Source: Shewanella psychromarinicola (GTDB taxonomy: Bacteria; Pseudomonadota; Gammaproteobacteria; Enterobacterales; Shewanellaceae). Taken from it: a stretch of DNA of 64,000 nt. Position numbers and translations under genes: made by a program. The notes beneath the pieces were generated by a model. The model was not told where the DNA came from. It ran no database searches and worked only from the letters and a program-made list of their open reading frames with translations. Of the stretch, positions 43,904-54,808 are shown piece after piece; the first letter of the stretch is position 1; the number at the start of each line of letters is the position of its first letter. The stretch lies in contig NZ_CP034073.1 in NCBI RefSeq assembly GCF_003855155.1, positions 3,782,001 to 3,846,000 of the forward strand, written 5' to 3'.

Positions 43904-44194
43904 TTGTAACTCTTTAACGCTTAACAGCTAGAGAACGTTTCCCCTGACTGCGGAATGGCATTCTACCGTTTTAGCCCTGATAGTCAATCAATAAAAACAG
44001 ATTTATTGCCACAAAATGACCGTTTGGTGCATAAAACAGCAGTATGATTAAATATATTACAAGGCGCATAAAAAAGCATCTCCAAAGAGATGCTTTATCA
44101 TTAACTTTACGGGTAAGTACTCAATAAACAGACATATTAAGTATAAAGACTTTACTGATCGTCCCCATCACCTAAGGTTGATATTTATAACGTA
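43904..44194. other. Intergenic region between the tRNA cluster and the gap gene
   Basis: It contains the presumed promoter of the leftward tRNA operon and a hairpin near 44070-44095 (AAAGCATCTCC/AGAGATGCTTT) that should terminate the leftward gap gene. No gene is seen. Confidence 0.5.
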
Positions 44195-45631
44195 TTAATT
44201 TTTTGGTAATGACAATGTGGTTAAACCAAGCATTTTTTGCATAACACCAACAACTTGGCAGCTATAGCCAAACTCGTTGTCATACCAAACGTATAAAATA
44301 GCGCGCTTACCTTCAGCAATCGTCGCTTGAGAGTCAACCACACCCGCATAACGTGAACCAACTAAATCGCTAGATACAATTTCAGTTGACTCAGTAAAAT
44401 CAATTTGATTCTGAAGTCCAGACTGTAATGCCACATCTTTTAAGTATTCATTCAGCTCATCACGATTAGTTTCAGATTGTAGATTAACACTGATGATAGC
44501 CATAGATACGTTAGGTGTTGGTACACGGATCGCGTTACCGGTTAACTTACCTGCTAATACAGGCAATGCTTTGGCAACGGCTTTAGCTGCACCCGTTTCA
44601 GTAATAACCATATTCAATGGTGCGCTGCGACCACGACGGTCAGCACTGTGGTAGTTATCGATCAGATTTTGATCGTTAGTATAAGAATGAATGGTTTCTA
44701 CGTGGCCATTCTCAATACCGTATTTATCATTGACCGCTTTTAACACTGGAGTAATGGCGTTAGTGGTACAGCTTGCCGCCGATACAATGGTGTCTTCATC
44801 GAGAATATCATTTTCATTAACACCGAATACGATATTTTTAATCGCACCTTTAGCGGGTGCCGTTAACAATACTTTGGTCGCACCAGGGCTTTTAAGGTGT
44901 AAACCTAAACCGGCTTCATCTTTCCAAATACCGGTGTTATCCACGACTAAAGCATCGTTAATGCCGTACTGAGTGTAATCAACCTGGTCTGGAGAATTAG
45001 CGTAAATGATCTGAATGTAAGTACCGTTGGCAATGAGCGCGTTGTTTTCTTCATCCACTTCAACAGACCCATTAAACGGTCCATGTACTGAATCACGACG
45101 TAATAGACTAGCACGTTTTTCTAAATCGCTCTTTTTCCCACCCCGTAAAACAATGGCACGCAGACGCAATTTATTGCTCTTACCTGTACGTTCAATTAAC
45201 AACCGGGCTAATAAACGGCCGATACGACCAAAACCGTAAAGAACAACATCACGAGGAGGGGTATCATCACCATGATTAACCGCTTCTGACAATTCGTGAG
45301 CCATATAAGCTTCAATACCGCTCGCATCCTTGTTATCACGCCAATAATTAATGGCTAATTTACCGATATCCACTCTGCAATGCTTGATGGCTAATTTGCT
45401 TAGTGCTACAACAAATGGGAAACTTTCACGAAGACGTAACTTTTCACCGACATGACGACGTACTAAACGGTGTGACTTAATGATTTCGATGGTTGATGCG
45501 TTTAGTAATGGTTTACCATATACCATTACTTCAATGCCTTGGTTACGATACAATTTTCCAAGCAACGGTTGCATTGCTTCTGCCATTTCGAAACGTTCTT
45601 GCCAGCTTTGTAAATGTTTATCTGCACTCAT
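44195..45631 (-). CDS. Glyceraldehyde-3-phosphate dehydrogenase, long form
   Basis: A 478-residue GAPDH with an N-terminal extension of about 125 residues (HLQSWQERFEMAEAMQPLLGKLYRNQ onward) ahead of the catalytic fold. The NAD-binding motif is VVLYGFGRIGRLLARLL (about 127-143) and the catalytic Cys lies in SAASCTTNAITP. The extended form is common in Shewanella, Vibrio and Pseudomonas beside a normal-length GapA, and is thought to serve gluconeogenesis or another specialised role. It is divergent from the lipoprotein gene and the normal-length gap gene follows beyond it. A CTACATG/GGATCC leader gives a weak ribosome site. Confidence 0.92.
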   Translation of the reverse strand: MSADKHLQSWQERFEMAEAMQPLLGKLYRNQGIEVMVYGKPLLNASTIEIIKSHRLVRRHVGEKLRLRESFPFVVALSKLAIKHCRVDIGKLAINYWRDNKDASGIEAYMAHELSEAVNHGDDTPPRDVVLYGFGRIGRLLARLLIERTGKSNKLRLRAIVLRGGKKSDLEKRASLLRRDSVHGPFNGSVEVDEENNALIANGTYIQIIYANSPDQVDYTQYGINDALVVDNTGIWKDEAGLGLHLKSPGATKVLLTAPAKGAIKNIVFGVNENDILDEDTIVSAASCTTNAITPVLKAVNDKYGIENGHVETIHSYTNDQNLIDNYHSADRRGRSAPLNMVITETGAAKAVAKALPVLAGKLTGNAIRVPTPNVSMAIISVNLQSETNRDELNEYLKDVALQSGLQNQIDFTESTEIVSSDLVGSRYAGVVDSQATIAEGKRAILYVWYDNEFGYSCQVVGVMQKMLGLTTLSLPKN

Positions 45632-45831
45632 GTAGGGATCCTTTATCTCACTTTTCTATTATTTTCAGAAAGGTTTGAGTAACAATAAGAAAAGACCAAT
45701 AATTTAGTATATTGTATGGGGACTACCCCTGTTGGTCGCCGACATTGTAATAAAATATACGCTATTTCGCTAGTAACAAATTTTCGGTAAATGTGTAATT
45801 TTATTAGACAATTCAGCTCTTGGAGACGTTT

Positions 45832-46662
45832 TTGAACCATAATTTTGTATTAATTACATCATTTACAGTTATTGGGGCATTTTTTGGTCTTTATGGCTGT
45901 GATAATGACCGTAATAGCGACCAAATTTGTAAAAATAATCCTGAACTTTGTAGCGATTTACACGAAGATAGTTGGTGTCGCTTTGAAAAAGCCGACTTAA
46001 TCCGTCATCGATACGCGTTAAAACAAAGTTCATCGCCCACTGGTAAGCAACTGTATCAACAGCTCGTCCATCTAGAAGATTATAGTAAATGCATCGAATT
46101 GGCCGCTGGAGTGCAACATAAACTTAATACCTACCGTACTCGTGATCGCGAGCAAGCATTTGCGGTAAGCACCCAAACACTCGCTGAACTGCAAGAATTT
46201 ACCCGCACTAATAATAATGTGCATTTAGCTTTTTATCGTTGGATGCGTTTCAACGACCAAGCCGGATTCACCATTGTAGAAGAAACCTATAAGCAAGGTA
46301 ACCTCGTCGACAATGAAATTATTACTCAACTAGCCGCCTATTATGTGCGGGTCTCCCCTCGCGACGCTAAATCACTTTATTTGCATTTGTTATCCACATC
46401 AGAGCCAGCCAATGTCGATCCTGATTGGTTTTTAGCATTAGCCTCAATTTACCGCCAACAACAGGATAGTGAAAAAGAGTATCTGTTGACCAGAGCCAAT
46501 TTGTTAATGAGCGAAAACCTTGCCGATGAGGAACAAGTATTAGCCATCATTAATGGTGATCATAAGCGCGCATTAGTTTTAGACCGCCAAGCAGTTGAAT
46601 TAGTATCAACGGTAATGAGCAATAAATTTGCCAATAGTCACAGTGAAACATTATTGAGATAA
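45832..46662 (+). CDS. DUF2989-type lipoprotein
   Basis: A 276-residue lipoprotein. The start is a TTG at 45832 (GGAG at 45822-45825, 6-nt gap), giving a hydrophobic signal ending in LYGC with the lipidated Cys near 23. The mature part has several early cysteines (QICKNNPELCSDLHEDSWC) and a helical, TPR-like body (YYVRVSPRDAKSLYLHLLS, WFLALASIYRQQ). It resembles the DUF2989 family of uncharacterised Shewanella/Vibrio lipoproteins. It lies between two gap genes, divergent from one and codirectional with the other, 230 bp ahead of it. No enzymatic motif is visible. Confidence 0.82.
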   Translation: MNHNFVLITSFTVIGAFFGLYGCDNDRNSDQICKNNPELCSDLHEDSWCRFEKADLIRHRYALKQSSSPTGKQLYQQLVHLEDYSKCIELAAGVQHKLNTYRTRDREQAFAVSTQTLAELQEFTRTNNNVHLAFYRWMRFNDQAGFTIVEETYKQGNLVDNEIITQLAAYYVRVSPRDAKSLYLHLLSTSEPANVDPDWFLALASIYRQQQDSEKEYLLTRANLLMSENLADEEQVLAIINGDHKRALVLDRQAVELVSTVMSNKFANSHSETLLR

Positions 46663-46892
46663 ACGACGATTTTACTGTTTATGTCAGCTTTTGTAGCAAT
46701 AACTATTTATGTAAACTTACAAAAATGTGGTTAATTTATCTTCAAAACGGGCTAAATGTAAAAATAATACGACAATTACATCCTTTATTCGGCATATTTG
46801 GGTGATTTAACTTGATTATTATAGCCAGTTTGGTAATTTTACAACTAGGCGATCCACATGCCACCAAATTATTTTAACTTGAGGGATATGAG

Positions 46893-47903
46893 ATGACTAT
46901 CCGTGTAGCAATTAACGGCTATGGCCGTATCGGTAGAAATGTTTTACGTGCACTGTACGAAAGCGACAAAGATTACCCAATCGAAATCGTAGCATTGAAT
47001 GATTTAGGTGATGCGTCAATTAATGCCCACTTAACTAAGTATGATACTGTACACGGTCGTTTCAACGCTAAAGTTGATCATGACGATGAAGCTATCTACG
47101 TCAATGGCGACAAAATCTTAACTTTCCAAGAACGTGACCCATCAAAGTTACCTTGGGCTGAGTTAAAAATTGATGTTGTTTTTGAATGTACTGGTATCTT
47201 TACTTCTAAAGAATCTGTGCAACCACACCTTACTGCAGGCGCAAAGAAAGTTATTATTTCTGCTCCAGGTAAGAATGTAGATGCAACCATCGTTTATGGT
47301 GTGAATAACGACATATTAACCTCAGACATGACAGTGATTTCAGGTGCATCATGTACGACTAACTGTTTAGCGCCTATGGCTAAGCCGTTAAATGATGAAA
47401 TTGGTATTGAGTCAGGTCTAATGACCACAATCCATTCATACACTAACGATCAACGTTTATCTGACGTGTACCACACAGATTTACGCCGTGCTCGCGCTGC
47501 GGCAATGTCGATGATCCCAACTAAAACCGGTGCAGCTGCTGCAGTAGGCTTAGTGGTTCCTGAGCTTCAAGGCAAATTTGACGGATTAGCGGTACGTGTA
47601 CCAACGATTAATGTGTCTTTAGTTGATTTAACCTTCTTAGCGTCTCGCGACACCACTATTGAAGAAGTTAACGCCATCATCACTCGTGCTTCACTGCAGT
47701 CTCCTATGTCTGAAGTGTTAGCGATTAATGAAGAACCATTAGTGTCTATCGACTTTAACCATAATCCTTTCTCTTCTAATTTCGACGCAACACAAACACG
47801 TGTTAACGGTCGTTTAGTGAAAGTGATGTCATGGTACGACAACGAGTGGGGTTTCAGTAACCGCATGTTAGACAACGCTGTTGCACTAATGAACGCTAAG
47901 TAA
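46893..47903 (+). CDS. gapA: Glyceraldehyde-3-phosphate dehydrogenase
   Basis: A 336-residue GAPDH of standard length. The NAD-binding [17 protein letters not shown] is at residues 4-20, the catalytic Cys in [17 protein letters not shown] (about 155), and the substrate loop [35 protein letters not shown] follows. It interconverts glyceraldehyde 3-phosphate and 1,3-bisphosphoglycerate. GAGGG precedes the ATG and a terminator follows. The [11 protein letters not shown] spelling is seen in the marine-type GapA group that often coexists with the long form encoded at 44195. Confidence 0.94.
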   Translation: MTIRVAINGYGRIGRNVLRALYESDKDYPIEIVALNDLGDASINAHLTKYDTVHGRFNAKVDHDDEAIYVNGDKILTFQERDPSKLPWAELKIDVVFECTGIFTSKESVQPHLTAGAKKVIISAPGKNVDATIVYGVNNDILTSDMTVISGASCTTNCLAPMAKPLNDEIGIESGLMTTIHSYTNDQRLSDVYHTDLRRARAAAMSMIPTKTGAAAAVGLVVPELQGKFDGLAVRVPTINVSLVDLTFLASRDTTIEEVNAIITRASLQSPMSEVLAINEEPLVSIDFNHNPFSSNFDATQTRVNGRLVKVMSWYDNEWGFSNRMLDNAVALMNAK

Positions 47904-47945
47904 TCTACCTTGTAGAGTCGCTTGTTGGATTTGGTTTAGCTTAAG

Positions 47946-47972
47946 AGCCTCGCATTTATTGCGGGGCTTTTT
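47946..47972 (+). terminator. Terminator of gapA
   Basis: AGCCTCGC (47946-47953) pairs with GCGGGGCT (47961-47968) and is followed by TTTTT. Confidence 0.85.
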
Positions 47973-48382
47973 GTTGGCTGTTGGGTAAGCCGTGTACCCT
48001 TTGTGTGTGTGCTGGTGCTGGTGCTGGCAGGATTTTAGCTTCAACGTTACTGAAGTAGGTAACAAAAATGAATGTATCCATTAATGTCTAAAATGCCATC
48101 GCGATTATGTGGTGATGAAATTATAATCGTTACAACAAATTGCCACATAATTGAATCATGGTTATTCGAAGCACAAAATCGAGTCAAAAATTTGTTAGCT
48201 CTTGGTAATTATTATTAATTTAAAAAACAATACCTCTGACTATAACCTCAGCTGAACAATATTTTAATATCAGATATTTGTTGTTACTAAGCATTGGTAT
48301 TATTTTAGATAACTCGATTCTGCTAAATAAAAAGCCGACTTGATGTCGGCTTTCATTTTTCTGTTCACACTAAACTTTGCGC
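47973..48382. other. Intergenic region between gapA and nadA
   Basis: Convergent genes flank this AT-rich stretch. Apart from the two terminators at its ends I see nothing: no open frame, repeat or structured RNA candidate. Confidence 0.5.
48329..48356 (-). terminator. Terminator of nadA
   Basis: AAAGCCGAC and GTCGGCTTT form a stem with a short TTGAT loop; on the minus strand it runs into TTTATTT, 30 bp past the nadA stop. Confidence 0.85.
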
Positions 48383-49450
48383 TTAGGCGTTGCCCTTCAC
48401 TTTCATATTCAATTCTTTGGCAAAATCGAGCATGCGGGTGAGTGGGATGAGTGCTTTGATGCGCAGTTCATCGCTAACAAAGATTTCATGGTCAGTTTTG
48501 TCGGTATCAACCAATGACGCTTCGATAGCGGGTAAACCGTTCATGGCCATCCACGGGCAATGAGCGCAGCTCTTGCAGGTCGCGCCGTTACCACCGGTTG
48601 GAGCCTCGAGTAAGGTTTTACCTGGCGCCGCTTGCTGCATTTTATAAAAAATACCGCGGTCTGTGGCAACAATAAAAGTGTCATTAGGCATTGTTTGCGC
48701 AGCGTTAATGAGCTGGCTGGTAGAGCCAACGGCATCGGCAAGTTCAATCACACTGGCAGGTGATTCTGGATGAACAAGAACGGCTGCTGTTGGATGTTGC
48801 TTTTTAAGCTGGCGTAAGGCTTTGGCTTGAAACTCATCATGCACAATACAATCGCCCTGCCATAACAGCATGTCAGCGCCAGTTTGCTTATTGATGTAAG
48901 CGCCTAAGTGACGGTCTGGTGCCCAGATGATTTTTTTATCTTGGCTGTCTAAGTGCTCAACAATTTCAAGTGCAATACTTGAGGTTACCACCCAATCTGC
49001 ACGGGCTTTTACTGCGGCAGAGGTGTTGGCGTATACCACCACGGTATGATCAGGGTGCGCATCGCAAAACTCACTAAAGAGTTCTATCGGACAACCTAAA
49101 TCTAATGAACAGGTTGCTTCTAACGTTGGCATTAAAATGGTTTTTTCTGGGCTTAAAATTTTTGCGGTTTCGCCCATAAACTTCACCCCTGCGACAATTA
49201 ATGTCTTTGCTGGGTGATCACGACCAAAGCGTGCCATTTCTAGAGAATCAGATACGCAGCCGCCGGTTTCTTCTGCTAAGGCTTGAATTTCAGGGTCGGT
49301 ATAGTAATGGGCCACTAACACCGCATCTTTTTCAATCAGTAACTGCTTAATGTGTGCTTTATATTGTGCTTTTTCAGCGTCAGACAACACGGCAGGTTTA
49401 GGTGGAAACGGATACTCAATAGTTTCAATTTTAGGTGCCGACAAACTCAT
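48383..49450 (-). CDS. nadA: Quinolinate synthase A
   Basis: A 355-residue Nad[33 protein letters not shown] near the N-terminus, [31 protein letters not shown] in the middle and [14 protein letters not shown] near the end carry the cysteines that bind the [4Fe-4S] cluster. It condenses iminoaspartate with dihydroxyacetone phosphate to quinolinate in NAD synthesis. It has its own terminator and lies downstream of, but is separated by a terminator from, the bkd operon on the same strand. The DHAP substrate links it loosely to the neighbouring triose-phosphate enzymes. Confidence 0.95.
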   Translation of the reverse strand: MSLSAPKIETIEYPFPPKPAVLSDAEKAQYKAHIKQLLIEKDAVLVAHYYTDPEIQALAEETGGCVSDSLEMARFGRDHPAKTLIVAGVKFMGETAKILSPEKTILMPTLEATCSLDLGCPIELFSEFCDAHPDHTVVVYANTSAAVKARADWVVTSSIALEIVEHLDSQDKKIIWAPDRHLGAYINKQTGADMLLWQGDCIVHDEFQAKALRQLKKQHPTAAVLVHPESPASVIELADAVGSTSQLINAAQTMPNDTFIVATDRGIFYKMQQAAPGKTLLEAPTGGNGATCKSCAHCPWMAMNGLPAIEASLVDTDKTDHEIFVSDELRIKALIPLTRMLDFAKELNMKVKGNA

Positions 49451-49500
49451 ACAGGTTCCAAACGATTGACATTGTCCGGATATTATACAAAATCGTGGTT

Positions 49501-49530
49501 AAAAACAAAAGGACGCGTTAGCGTCCTTTT
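49501..49530 (-). terminator. Terminator of the bkd operon
   Basis: AAAAGGACGC and GCGTCCTTTT (49507-49530) form a perfect 10-bp stem with a GTTA loop, followed on the minus strand by TTTGTTTTT. Confidence 0.88.
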
Positions 49531-49562
49531 AGATAAGGTAGTGTATTAAACACTTAACAGTA

Positions 49563-51224
49563 TTAGCGCATGGCTAAAAGCATTTCTTGCGGTTGTTCTA
49601 GGTAGTGTTTCCATAGATTACAGAAACGGGCAATGGTGCCGCCATCAATGACGCGGTGATCGCCTGACCAACTCACTTGCATGATCTTACGTGCTTCAAC
49701 TTCGCCATTGGCGTTAAAGCGCGGCAATACCTGCAATTTACCCAAAGCCACAATCGCCACTTCAGGTTTGTTGATAATGGGTGTTGCCACCGTACCACCT
49801 AGAGCACCAATGTTAGAAATCGAAATAGTGCCGTCTTTTAAATCTGCTGGTGATACTCGTCCGCTGCGCGCGGCAGTCGTTAAGCGAGTAATATCAGCGG
49901 CGATTTCTAAAATCGATTTACGTTGAACATCTTTGATATTAGGTACAAGTAAACCCACTTTGGAGTCAACGGCCATACCAATGTTATGACGTGACTTGTA
50001 GGTGAGTTCAGTGCAATCGGCATTCACTTGGCTATTTAATATCGGAAATTGGGTAATCGCTAACGACATGGCCTTCATAAAGAAGGGCATCATGGTGAGC
50101 TTCACTTCATCGGTTGAATAACGTTGCTTCATGCTTTCACGCAAAGCCACTAATTCGGTTAAATCAAACTCTTCACAGTAAGTAAAATGCGGGATAGTCG
50201 ATACCGACTCTACCATCATCTTCGCCATGATAGCCTTCACGCCTTTGATGGGCTCGACTCTATCGCTTGCTCCAGCATAGCTAACAGTAGGGCTATTATT
50301 TATTTGACCAGCTTGATTTTCTAATTGACCACCGACTTGACCACTTACTTGATTAGCAGAAGATGACACCGGCGTTGTGCTTACAGCAGCTTGGGTGGAA
50401 CTTGCCCCCTGCTGATGACGTTCAATGTCTTCTTTATAAACACGGCCATTTTTGCCAGTACCCACAACCATAGCAATATTAATGTCTCGCGAGCGGGCCA
50501 TGCGGCGTACCGCCGGACTGGCTAACGCTTTACCTTGTGCAACAGGTTCAAGATTACCTTGTGGCGCAGCAACTTGAGCTTGTTCAGCAACCTCTACCGT
50601 CGCGGACTGAGTATGACTATCCGCTGCCACTTCAATGGCAAATAAAGGCGAGTGAACTTTAGCGAGCTGTCCTTTGCGATAATGCAGTTTGACAATTTTA
50701 CCGGCTTTCATTGCAGGTATTTGCACTAAGGCTTTATCGGTCATCACATCAGCAATAGGCTGATCTTCAACCACCATATCGCCTTCTTTTACTAACCAAT
50801 CAACCAATTCACATTCAACAATACCTTCGCCAATGTCTGGCAATAAGAATTCTTCAATGTTTGATTGGCTGCTTGAGGTGGTAACAACAGCATTACTGTC
50901 GTTAACGCTTGTGTCATTAATGGCCGTGTCGCTAACCGCTGTGACTTCAGCAACCGGCGCGTCAGTGACACTATCGCTCTCTTCACCTTCCATTTCTACT
51001 GCGTACAATGGTTGATGCACAATGGCTATTTCACCTTTAGCGTAGTACAGCTTAGTAATTTTTCCGCCATGGGGCGCTGGAATTTGCACTAACGCTTTAT
51101 CAGTCATTACATCTGCAATCGGCTGATCTTCAGTGACCATATCACCTTCACTGACTAACCAATCAACTAATTCGCATTCCACCACACCTTCGCCGATGTC
51201 GGGTAAAATAAAATCTTTAATCAT
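49563..51224 (-). CDS. bkdB: Branched-chain 2-oxoacid dehydrogenase E2
   Basis: A 553-residue dihydrolipoamide acyltransferase. There are two lipoyl domains (residues 1-80 and about 122-200), each with the lipoylated Lys in VMTDKALVQIPA. A subunit-binding domain follows (SPAVRRMARSRDINIAMVVGTGKNGRVYKEDIERH, about 232-268), then a Gln/Ser/Val-rich linker and the catalytic domain ending in SWSGDHRVIDGGTIARF with the His-Asp active site. It transfers acyl groups from E1 to CoA in valine, leucine and isoleucine breakdown. It lies 9 bp after E1 beta; no E3 gene is adjacent, so E3 must be shared with other complexes. Confidence 0.94.
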   Translation of the reverse strand: MIKDFILPDIGEGVVECELVDWLVSEGDMVTEDQPIADVMTDKALVQIPAPHGGKITKLYYAKGEIAIVHQPLYAVEMEGEESDSVTDAPVAEVTAVSDTAINDTSVNDSNAVVTTSSSQSNIEEFLLPDIGEGIVECELVDWLVKEGDMVVEDQPIADVMTDKALVQIPAMKAGKIVKLHYRKGQLAKVHSPLFAIEVAADSHTQSATVEVAEQAQVAAPQGNLEPVAQGKALASPAVRRMARSRDINIAMVVGTGKNGRVYKEDIERHQQGASSTQAAVSTTPVSSSANQVSGQVGGQLENQAGQINNSPTVSYAGASDRVEPIKGVKAIMAKMMVESVSTIPHFTYCEEFDLTELVALRESMKQRYSTDEVKLTMMPFFMKAMSLAITQFPILNSQVNADCTELTYKSRHNIGMAVDSKVGLLVPNIKDVQRKSILEIAADITRLTTAARSGRVSPADLKDGTISISNIGALGGTVATPIINKPEVAIVALGKLQVLPRFNANGEVEARKIMQVSWSGDHRVIDGGTIARFCNLWKHYLEQPQEMLLAMR

Positions 51225-51233
51225 ATCTTACTC

Positions 51234-52211
51234 CTAATAGGCCACTGTGGCTTTGATGGCTTCGAATGTCTTTAACTCATCTGGCATGTATTCTTTTTCA
51301 TGCACTAATGGATAAGGCGTATCTAATCCGCACACACGGCTGATGGGTGATTCAAGTGATAAGAAGCATTCTTGCTGAATAGTTGCGGCAATTTCACCGG
51401 CAAAACCTCCGGTTAATGGCGCTTCATGGTTAATCAGCAAACGACCCGTTTTGGTCACTGATTTTACAATAGTTTCAACGTCCCATGGCGCTATGGTGCG
51501 TAAGTCGATAATTTCACATGAAATACCTTCTTTCTCGGCACGTTCGCAGGCCTTTTCAACGATGTCCATCTGTGCCCCCCAAGCCAAAACAGTAATATCA
51601 CTGCCCTGTTTAACCACTTGTGCTTTACCTAACTCAATGACGTAGTCGCCAGCTGGCACTTCGCCAACAGAGGCTCGATACAAACGTTTAGGTTCAAAGA
51701 AAATCACTGGGTTTGGATCGCGAATAGAGGCCAATAACAAACCTTTAGCTTGTTCAGGATTACGCGGAATGACCACCTTTAAACCTGGCGTTTGCGTAAA
51801 ATACGCTTCAGGTGATTGGGAGTGGTAATGACCACCTGCGATACCACCACCATAAGGTGTGCGGAAAGTTAACCCACCTACATCGAATTGATTGCCGCTG
51901 CGGTATCTGAATTTTGCTGATTCATTAACGATTTGATCGAATGCAGGAAAGATATAATCAGCAAACTGAATTTCAGCAACCGCGGTCATACCATAAGAGG
52001 CTAAGCCATTAGCAAAACCCGCAATACCTTGTTCAGTCAACGGCGTGTTAAAACAACGGTCGCGCCCAAATAGTTCTTGCAGGCCCGAAGTGGCACGAAA
52101 TACCCCACCGAAGTGACCAACGTCTTCACCAAAAATTACCATGCGCTCGTCGGCAGTCATGGCTATTGATAGCGCCTCATTAATGGCGTGTAACATATTC
52201 ATTTGAGCCAC
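51234..52211 (-). CDS. bkdA2: Branched-chain 2-oxoacid dehydrogenase E1 beta
   Basis: A 325-residue transketolase-like beta subunit. [46 protein letters not shown], then [18 protein letters not shown] and [33 protein letters not shown], follow the E1 beta pattern with the catalytic Glu in TEQG. It pairs with the alpha subunit encoded 3 bp upstream to decarboxylate branched-chain 2-oxo acids with thiamine diphosphate. Confidence 0.94.
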   Translation of the reverse strand: MAQMNMLHAINEALSIAMTADERMVIFGEDVGHFGGVFRATSGLQELFGRDRCFNTPLTEQGIAGFANGLASYGMTAVAEIQFADYIFPAFDQIVNESAKFRYRSGNQFDVGGLTFRTPYGGGIAGGHYHSQSPEAYFTQTPGLKVVIPRNPEQAKGLLLASIRDPNPVIFFEPKRLYRASVGEVPAGDYVIELGKAQVVKQGSDITVLAWGAQMDIVEKACERAEKEGISCEIIDLRTIAPWDVETIVKSVTKTGRLLINHEAPLTGGFAGEIAATIQQECFLSLESPISRVCGLDTPYPLVHEKEYMPDELKTFEAIKATVAY

Positions 52212-52214
52212 GGT

Positions 52215-53393
52215 TTAGAGTCTCCCTGCACTTTTTGGATAGGCTTTTGGATACTTATTGATATGCTCTTTCAACTCTTTCAGCTGCTTTCTCAATGCTG
52301 GAGTGGGTTTATCAAGCACGTCTTCGATGATCTCGTCTAATTTCGGAACAGGTAACTTTTCAGCCACTTTAACCGCGGCGAGGACTTCTTCGCGATAACG
52401 TTCGAACAATTTGGCTTCATCGGCTTCGGTGAGCCAATCTTTATTGATCATCCATAATTTAAAGCGTTTAACTGGATCGTGTTGTTGCCATTTGGCCTCT
52501 TCATCTTTTGAACGATAACCCGATGGATCGTCAGATGAAGAATGCGCACCCAAGCGATACGTCATCGCTTCAATTAATACTGGTGCATTGTGCTCAAGTG
52601 CATAGGCACGAGCTTGTTGAGTTGCCGCTAACACCGCAAGCATGTCATTACCGTCAACACGAATGGTGTGCATACCGTAACCGACTCCACGACTGGCAAT
52701 ACCATTGCCGGAGTATTGTTCTTCCGTTGGTGTTGAAATGGCATAACCATTATTGCGGCAGAAGAAAATCGTCGGCGATTTCAGCACTGCAGCCATGTTT
52801 AAACCAGCATGGAAGTCACCTTCTGACGCGGCGCCTTCACCAAAATAACAAATGGCCACGTTACGTTTACCTTGTAACTTCATACCGTAAGCCACACCTG
52901 TGGCTTGTGGGATTTGGGTTGCCAATGGTGACGAAATCGTTTGGTAATTCAGTTCACGGCTGCCGTAATGAATCGGCATTTGACGACCTTTACCTAAATC
53001 TTTTTCGTTACTGAACATTTGGTTCATAAATTGTTCAGTCGTAAAACCGCGATACCGCAATGATGCGTGTTCACGATATTGAGCCAAAATGACGTCATCT
53101 TTATCTAACGCGGCGGTACTGCCTATAATTGAGGCTTCTTCACCGGTACAGGTCATGTAAAAACTAATACGCCCTTGACGCTGTGCACCCAACATACGCT
53201 CGTCTAATACGCGTGTAAAAATACACGTATCAAAGATTTTATCAGCCAGAGCCTTGTCGATTACCGGTAAAACCGCGTTTTCATACGTGGTGCCATCGGC
53301 TTGCAAAATACGCAAAATGGGGATGTGCAATGACGCTTTGTCTAAGAAGCTGACACGGTGCACTGTTTCATTGGTCAGTGGTGCGTTGCTCAT
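52215..53393 (-). CDS. bkdA1: Branched-chain 2-oxoacid dehydrogenase E1 alpha
   Basis: A 392-residue alpha subunit. The thiamine-diphosphate motif is GEGAASEGDFHAGLNMAAVLKSPTIFFCRNNGYAIST (about 190-226); MPIHYGSRELNYQTISSPLATQIPQATGVAYG and RLGAHSSSDDPSGYRSKDE are typical of the branched-chain type. It is the first gene of the three-gene bkd operon. The flanking region 53394-53549 carries its promoter and the palindromic CGTTAACGT near 53468. Confidence 0.94.
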   Translation of the reverse strand: MSNAPLTNETVHRVSFLDKASLHIPILRILQADGTTYENAVLPVIDKALADKIFDTCIFTRVLDERMLGAQRQGRISFYMTCTGEEASIIGSTAALDKDDVILAQYREHASLRYRGFTTEQFMNQMFSNEKDLGKGRQMPIHYGSRELNYQTISSPLATQIPQATGVAYGMKLQGKRNVAICYFGEGAASEGDFHAGLNMAAVLKSPTIFFCRNNGYAISTPTEEQYSGNGIASRGVGYGMHTIRVDGNDMLAVLAATQQARAYALEHNAPVLIEAMTYRLGAHSSSDDPSGYRSKDEEAKWQQHDPVKRFKLWMINKDWLTEADEAKLFERYREEVLAAVKVAEKLPVPKLDEIIEDVLDKPTPALRKQLKELKEHINKYPKAYPKSAGRL

Positions 53394-53549
53394 ATTATGC
53401 TCTTGTTATTGTTGAACCATGTTCAATATAAACACGGCTCTATTTATACTATGCAAGTAGACATTACGTTAACGTAAACTACCTATCAATACTTACTTTA
53501 ACAGTAAATGCATTTTACTCACGATTAACATGTATATATTGCTTTACGG

Positions 53550-54581
53550 CTATACGATTGACTCATTCGGTGCAGGCACTAAACATAACACTGTACGCTG
53601 CCCTATCGGCACATTCGCATTAGGAAACACAATCGCTTCTTGAGGGTGTTCTACTTTAATCTCTACACCACCTTCGGTTGCTAGCACTTCGCCCTGACTA
53701 AAGGCACTGAAGTTTTCGGCATCACCGGCAAAGCTAAAGGCAAAGTCTTCAACATGCTTATTGATCGAGCGAGACACCTTATATAAGTTGACCTTGGAAG
53801 AGTCGAACTCAACAGGCGCTAACGCAGTTTCGGTGATCAGCTTTTCAAGCATAGTATGAGTTTGAGTAAAACGACTCATGTCATTTTGCCCAAATGGCAT
53901 CACCTTACCTAATTCAACCGTGAAGGCATCTGCTTGAAATTGCTGTGACGAATAATAACTAAACGTCGTTGTGGGTTCATGATGAAACAACATGGTATCG
54001 ACACCACATGTCGCTAAAAACATGATTTGCTCCGCGCTAAAGGCTCGCCCTGGGCGGTATGGATAAATAGCAAATTTTTCATGCTTTGACGCACGGATGG
54101 CGGTATGTAAATCGTAATGTATGCGTTGATGGTCGCTATTGGCGTTAAAAAAGTCGGCGACATGTTGCTCTAATGCTTTGGCGCGGTGACGTTCTGGATG
54201 AGTTAAACCCTCACCTTTTGAGTGCGCACCACTGAACAGACGGTTCATGTTTTCGTCAATAAAACGGGTTTGATTAATGATGGCCGCAGGATTACCTATT
54301 AAGAATAAACACCGCTGTTTAGCGATGATTTTCTCACTCAACAAATCATGAATAAGTTGATTACACATTTCAATTGGCGCGGTTTCATTACCGTGGATAG
54401 CACTGGATAGTACAATGTCTTTGGTCGAATTTTGGCTCGGGGTAAACACAATGACACCCGTGTCGAGTACATCAACATGAGTATGTGTCCCTAACATAAA
54501 ATCAAAACAGCCATCTATTTTGTCGGGATTGGCTAAAGTGTAAGCTAAAAAATCTTGGTCTTTCAGTAGATTAGATAACAC
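53550..54581 (-). CDS. astE: Succinylglutamate desuccinylase
   Basis: A 343-residue zinc deacylase of the AstE/aspartoacylase family. The zinc and catalytic motifs are [18 protein letters not shown] and NEDMNRLFSG-like [12 protein letters not shown], with [19 protein letters not shown] supplying the third ligand. It releases succinate and glutamate in the last step of the arginine succinyltransferase pathway. The start is a GTG at 54581 behind AAGGAG (54588-54593, 6-nt gap); the in-frame ATG at 54629 adds 16 residues and has no site. The other ast genes are not adjacent. Confidence 0.92.
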   Translation of the reverse strand: MLSNLLKDQDFLAYTLANPDKIDGCFDFMLGTHTHVDVLDTGVIVFTPSQNSTKDIVLSSAIHGNETAPIEMCNQLIHDLLSEKIIAKQRCLFLIGNPAAIINQTRFIDENMNRLFSGAHSKGEGLTHPERHRAKALEQHVADFFNANSDHQRIHYDLHTAIRASKHEKFAIYPYRPGRAFSAEQIMFLATCGVDTMLFHHEPTTTFSYYSSQQFQADAFTVELGKVMPFGQNDMSRFTQTHTMLEKLITETALAPVEFDSSKVNLYKVSRSINKHVEDFAFSFAGDAENFSAFSQGEVLATEGGVEIKVEHPQEAIVFPNANVPIGQRTVLCLVPAPNESIV

Positions 54582-54808
54582 AAACAACTCCTTGTATGCT
54601 TTATTATGCGGCATGATTAAGTTAGCCATTGTGCACCACTTAACATTAATTGCCTGTTTTTATCGGCGGATTCTAACATAGGCAAACATTATTTTATTGG
54701 TGGCATATGTTAGATTTATTTATTAATAAAAGTTTGCTTGCAAAACATCTCAATATTCAACACAATTATAGCCATCTAGACTTCTGTAAATTATTTTAAG
54801 GGTATGTC